Shown one piece after another: positions 60,259-64,000 of a stretch of DNA of 64,000 bases. Numbering within the stretch: position 1 is the stretch's first letter; each line of letters begins with the position of its first letter. Under the pieces are notes generated by a model. That model did no database searches. It saw nothing but the letters and a program-made list of their open reading frames with translations, and was not told where the DNA came from. This DNA is from Pseudomonas arcuscaelestis. Lineage in GTDB: Bacteria > Pseudomonadota > Gammaproteobacteria > Pseudomonadales > Pseudomonadaceae. The stretch spans positions 179,553-243,552 of the forward strand of contig NZ_JACOPV010000011.1 of NCBI RefSeq assembly GCF_016881005.1, read 5' to 3'. The position numbers and the translations under genes were made by a program.

Positions 60259-63200
60259 TGAGCATTCTCCTCGTTGCCCAAGGTCTGCCAGGGCGCATCG
60301 AACATCGGCCGGTACAAGGCTTCGCACCAGCCCTCGAACTCTTCGCTTGCCGTCAGAGCCGTGAAGTCGGTGAACTGACGTGCCAATGCGGTGCTTTCAC
60401 TGCGCTCTCCAAAACTGTTCTGGCCATCTCCCTCATACGCCTTGGCAGCAGCGACCAGGGCCTTTTCCGGATCGCCTTGGCCCAGCCAGGCAAAGGCTGT
60501 CTTGACTGCGATCGGTAGCGGTGCGCACATCCCGGCGTGGCGGGCGAGCAACAGATCACCAAGCACATCGCCAGCCCGAGCCTGTTCAATGGGCGCGAGC
60601 AACAACGTGATATCAGTCGCAACCACGGCACTGTGCAAACGCAGGCCTACAGCACAGGCGGCAAGGTGCATGACCCAGGTTGAGGTAAGCCGATGCCATT
60701 TGAGCGAACGGCCGCTGCTGATGCTATTGGGCAACGTGATGATGCTGAGCAAGGAGTTATCGTTGCCCTGGTACACCCGGCCCAGCCAGCCTTCGAGTTT
60801 GAGCTTGCGAAATTCGAAGCGGATCGGCAAAGCGCTGTCCAACGTAGTGGGCCACTGCCGCAGCAGTTGTTGGTGACGCTGCAAAAGATCTGGCAATGGT
60901 TCAATCAGCTCAGCTTGCAGGCTTTGACCGAAACCGGCCAATGGCAGCATGCCGTAGCCCTGCAGGCGACGCGCCTGACGCTCAAGTGCCTGGTCGACAT
61001 CTTGCGGTGTAGCCAGCGCCGAGGCCAACAAGCTTTCACTTAAGCTGTAACGCTGCAATGCATCGAGGACAAAGGGCTCTTCATCTGCCAGCGGCGCTTG
61101 CAGCGACTCGAAAAAGACGTTCAAGCGCTGGCTGAAAAAGTGCCGTACAGGATGACGCAGGAAGTCCTGCAGCAAGGGCAGGCTCAGAGCTTCATCGTTT
61201 TCGTAAGGCAGCAGTTCGGCATCTGTAGTGGTCTGTCCCTCGCTTGTCATGTGCAACGCCTGCCACTCCCGAGCGTAACTGAACAGATTGCTACCTTTGT
61301 AAAAGTATCGGGCGCTGAAAGGCTGCAACGGGTGCTCAACGGTCAAGGCATGCAACAGCTGCTCGCCACCATCGAGTTTGCTCTCTTCCTTGGCCCCGAA
61401 CAGGTGCCAACCTGCAGCAATATGATCGCGCAGTTGTCCGATCAGTACCGAGGCTGGTCGCTCACTGTTGTCACGGATGCTGCGTCCGACCCAGCTCACG
61501 TACAGCTGGTCTCGCGCAGAGAGTAAAGCCTCAAGCAACAGGTAGCGATCATCCTCTCGACGCGAACGGTCGCCGGGCCGGTAGTCACTGCCCATCAGGT
61601 CGAAATCCAGTGGCGGTTGCGCACGCGGATAATCACCGTCGTTCATACCGAGCAGACACACCACTTTGAATGGGATAGCACGCATAGGCATGAGCGTGCA
61701 GAAGTTCACCGAACCGGCCAGGAAACGTTGAGACAGGCGCCCTTGGTCGAGTCCGGCCAACCAGGCCTCGCGGACCACAGTCAACGGCAGCAAGTCTTCA
61801 AGGCCCACTGACTCACAGGTCTGCAACCAGGTCTCGCGCAGCGTCTGCAACTGCACCAGCAGGTAGTCGTCGTGCTCGGTTTCTGCCAGGAAGAACACCT
61901 GTAACAGCGCATGCAGGCGCTCGCCCCACTGTGCGGCAGTCGCAGGCTCGGACAACTGTTGATAGGCGATTTCCAGGGCATCGAGCAAGGCCACCAACGG
62001 GCCTATCAGCGCTGCATCCAGTCCACCGATTTCATCAAACGGCTCGATCCCTTCGCAGCCTTCACCGACGCCTACGGCATAGCCGAGCAACATGCGTCGC
62101 AAGCCGAACCGCCAACTGTTCTGCTCCAGCCCTGCGGGCAAGCCCAGGCTTTCTCGCTGCTCGGCATTCAAGCCCCAACGAATACCCGCGCCTTCAATCC
62201 AGCGATGCAGGGTCGGCAGGTCGCGTTCCTTGATGGCGAAACGGGCGCGCAGAGCCGGCACATCAAGCAAATCAAGAACCTCGCTGACTGCAAAGCGACT
62301 GTCCGGCAGTTTCAGCAGATGCTCCAAAGCGATCAGTAACGGGTCGCGACCGCGCTGGCCCTGATCGGTCAGGGTAAACGGAATGAACCGTGAGTCGTCA
62401 CGGCCCAACTGACCGAACACCGCGCGTATATGTGGGGCGTAGGTGTTGATATCCGGCAGCATGACAATCACATCACGGGGACGCAGCGCGGGATCGGTGC
62501 TGAAACGTGCGAGTAGCTGATCATGAAGTATTTCTACTTCACGCTGTGGACTGTGAGCGATCTGAAAACGAACCGAGCGATCCTTGACCGGATTGACTGC
62601 CGGCCACAACTCGCGCGTCTCAGCCAAGGGCCGCAGTTCAAGGATGTCGTCCTGCAACTGATTAAGCAGGGTACGCGGCTGAGTCTCACTGAACAGGTCA
62701 ATGCGCCCATCACTGAAAGCCGTGCGGTAACTCGCCGGATCATCATAGCTGTCCAGCAGATTGATGTAGTCCCGCCCCTGCTTGCCCCAGGCAGCGAGCA
62801 ATGGGTGAGCATGCTGATGCAAGGATTGGGCATCGATCAAGTTGGGCATGCCCTGCTTGCGTTGCTGGCGCTTGTATTGGTGGCGCAGCAGATCTTTGTC
62901 AGCGACGATATCCGCCCAGTGGTGACGGCAGGGGTTATGCACGCAGAGCAGTACTTGGCTGAAGCGAGCCAGGCCAGCCAGGGCCTCCAGGGCTTGGGCT
63001 GGCAACGAAGAAATACCGAACACAATTACCCGAGAGGGCAGCCCCGCCGGCGATTGCTCAATGCTGTTGATGCGCTCGATAAAGCGCTGATGCACACCGG
63101 CGCGGCTTTGGGCCATGCCTTCTTCTCCGACATCGAGTAACAGCGCACGCCACAACTCGGCTTGCCAACAGTTGGCGGCCGGCAAAGGCTTGGTTTCACC

Positions 63201-63734
63201 CCGGGCAGTGTTCAACACATGCCGCCCGGCCGCCCAATCCTTTAACCAGTCGGCACGGTAGACCTGGTATTGGTCAAACAGGTCAGCCAAGCGTTCAGCC
63301 AGTTGATAGCGCTTGCGCAAGTCACTGTCGTCAGTAAGAAAGCGCTGCAGAGGTTCAAAGTGTGGCTTATCGATGACCTCGGGCAACAGGCGCATCAACC
63401 GCCAAGTCAGTGGGGCCTTGTCCAGCAGGGAAACTTCTGGAATTTCATCACGCCCAAGAACACGTCGGTACAGCTGCCACATGAAACTACCGGGTAGCTG
63501 CACCTCTATCGCTGCCGCAATTCCGCAGCCACCCAGGTCATCCTCCTCAGGATCTTCGGCCAAGGCCAGCTTGAGCCACTGGGCAATACCGTTGCTCTGC
63601 ACCAGAACGATCTCGTTTTCCAAGGGCGCCAGCGGGTAGCGGCGCATCCAGCTCACTACCAGGCTGCGTAGCTCATCCAGGCGATTGCCGTGGACCACCA
63701 TGAATCCTGGAAGGAGTGGGTTAACGTGCGGCAT
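60255..63734 (-). CDS. recC: Exodeoxyribonuclease V subunit RecC
   Basis: Chi-recognising scaffold subunit, 1159 aa, first gene of the operon. It has the RecC start VHGNRLDELRSLVVSWMRRYPLAPLENEIVLVQSNG and a helicase-like fold without working ATPase motifs, as in all RecC. Further landmarks are MPDINTYAPHIRAVFG and GDYPRAQPPLDFDLM. AAGGA lies near the chosen ATG. The 120 bp upstream lead to the rRNA terminator. Confidence 0.96.
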   Translation of the reverse strand: MPHVNPLLPGFMVVHGNRLDELRSLVVSWMRRYPLAPLENEIVLVQSNGIAQWLKLALAEDPEEDDLGGCGIAAAIEVQLPGSFMWQLYRRVLGRDEIPEVSLLDKAPLTWRLMRLLPEVIDKPHFEPLQRFLTDDSDLRKRYQLAERLADLFDQYQVYRADWLKDWAAGRHVLNTARGETKPLPAANCWQAELWRALLLDVGEEGMAQSRAGVHQRFIERINSIEQSPAGLPSRVIVFGISSLPAQALEALAGLARFSQVLLCVHNPCRHHWADIVADKDLLRHQYKRQQRKQGMPNLIDAQSLHQHAHPLLAAWGKQGRDYINLLDSYDDPASYRTAFSDGRIDLFSETQPRTLLNQLQDDILELRPLAETRELWPAVNPVKDRSVRFQIAHSPQREVEILHDQLLARFSTDPALRPRDVIVMLPDINTYAPHIRAVFGQLGRDDSRFIPFTLTDQGQRGRDPLLIALEHLLKLPDSRFAVSEVLDLLDVPALRARFAIKERDLPTLHRWIEGAGIRWGLNAEQRESLGLPAGLEQNSWRFGLRRMLLGYAVGVGEGCEGIEPFDEIGGLDAALIGPLVALLDALEIAYQQLSEPATAAQWGERLHALLQVFFLAETEHDDYLLVQLQTLRETWLQTCESVGLEDLLPLTVVREAWLAGLDQGRLSQRFLAGSVNFCTLMPMRAIPFKVVCLLGMNDGDYPRAQPPLDFDLMGSDYRPGDRSRREDDRYLLLEALLSARDQLYVSWVGRSIRDNSERPASVLIGQLRDHIAAGWHLFGAKEESKLDGGEQLLHALTVEHPLQPFSARYFYKGSNLFSYAREWQALHMTSEGQTTTDAELLPYENDEALSLPLLQDFLRHPVRHFFSQRLNVFFESLQAPLADEEPFVLDALQRYSLSESLLASALATPQDVDQALERQARRLQGYGMLPLAGFGQSLQAELIEPLPDLLQRHQQLLRQWPTTLDSALPIRFEFRKLKLEGWLGRVYQGNDNSLLSIITLPNSISSGRSLKWHRLTSTWVMHLAACAVGLRLHSAVVATDITLLLAPIEQARAGDVLGDLLLARHAGMCAPLPIAVKTAFAWLGQGDPEKALVAAAKAYEGDGQNSFGERSESTALARQFTDFTALTASEEFEGWCEALYRPMFDAPWQTLGNEENAQ

Positions 63735-63854
63735 GGGACGTCCTTGAGGCAGTGCGGGCAGAGGGAAACCATATCATGGGCTTGGTCGTTTCATGCAGAT
63801 GGCCTCTGCAATTGAACCGGTAGGAAGGGTGGCTTTATCGGTGCGGGAAAAGAC

Positions 63855-63887
63855 AAAACCCCTACCTGCATGTGCAGATAGGGGTTT
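63855..63887 (-). terminator. rRNA operon terminator
   Basis: AAACCCCTATCTGCA and TGCAGGTAGGGGTTTT (minus-strand reading) form a long stem with one mismatch, followed by a T-rich run, directly after the 5S rRNA. Confidence 0.9.
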
Positions 63888-63898
63888 CGGAATTTAAT

Positions 63899-64000
63899 CT
63901 TGACGATGACCTACTCTCACATGGGGAAACCCCACACTACCATCGGCGATGCATCGTTTCACTACTGAGTTCGGGATGGGATCAGGTGGTTCCAATGCTC
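63899..64000 (-). rRNA. 5S ribosomal RNA, 3' portion (5' end beyond window)
   Basis: Reverse complement reads ...CCTGATCCCATCCCGAAC, then CGATGCATCGCCGATGGTAG and GTGAGAGTAGGTCATCGTC at the 3' end, the standard Pseudomonas 5S sequence. The remaining 15-20 nt at the 5' end and the 23S and 16S genes lie past the window edge. Confidence 0.96.

Overview
This is a high-GC gammaproteobacterial chromosome segment, almost certainly a Pseudomonas of the P. putida group. The evidence is gene content and order: cstA/yjiX/yjiA, radA-mscL-fpr, a PpoR-like LuxR solo next to rlmG, cioAB, pcaHG followed by an McpS-type chemoreceptor and ggt, mmsAB, yfiRNB, recCBD and an rRNA operon. Species assignment from memory of P. 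putida gene order is inference.

Layout. 1-13 kb holds housekeeping and small-molecule genes: the end of a GGDEF-EAL protein, glyA, the pyruvate/carbon-starvation transporter operon, a PilZ protein, a nucleobase permease, radA, mscL, fpr, the LuxR solo and rlmG. 13-16 kb is a cyanide-insensitive oxidase operon (cioA, cioB and a 51-aa DUF2474 partner) with a perfect ANR/FNR box upstream. 16-21.7 kb has an MFS exporter, an acetyltransferase, a purine permease overlapping trmA, and a phosphatase-superfamily protein. 21.8-29.5 kb is a quinate/shikimate-to-protocatechuate region: an NAD-type quinate/shikimate dehydrogenase, a TetR regulator, the fused dehydroshikimate dehydratase quiC, an MFS importer, an EamA transporter and protocatechuate 3,4-dioxygenase pcaHG, with candidate operators (a TetR palindrome and a PcaQ-like box). 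29.7-42.4 kb contains a zinc metallopeptidase, McpS, ggt, LysR regulators, a quinone reductase, a TSUP permease and mmsAB.

42.2-52.05 kb is the accessory part. A tyrosine-integrase element of about 8.8 kb sits in the 3' end of a LysR gene. It is bounded by a perfect 120-bp direct repeat (42237-42356 and 51001-51120). Near-symmetric integrase arm-type repeats (TTGTRACA, 12-bp phasing) lie just inside each end. It carries an integrase, a serine recombinase, small membrane and lipoprotein genes, a four-gene overlapping minus-strand operon, a 430-bp array of about ten hairpins, and several proteins I do not recognise. To its right are two further copies of the LysR 3' end, interleaved with remnants of DNase-type (colicin E/pyocin S-like) bacteriocin modules: a truncated immunity gene, the last codons of a DNase, and one intact immunity gene. 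The outermost LysR end overlaps the stop of yfiB and is probably the native chromosomal junction. The locus therefore looks like a site where several modules have accumulated.

52-64 kb is core again: yfiB-yfiN-yfiR (c-di-GMP control), recD-recB-recC in overlapping order, and the 3' part of a 5S rRNA with its terminator, all on the minus strand.
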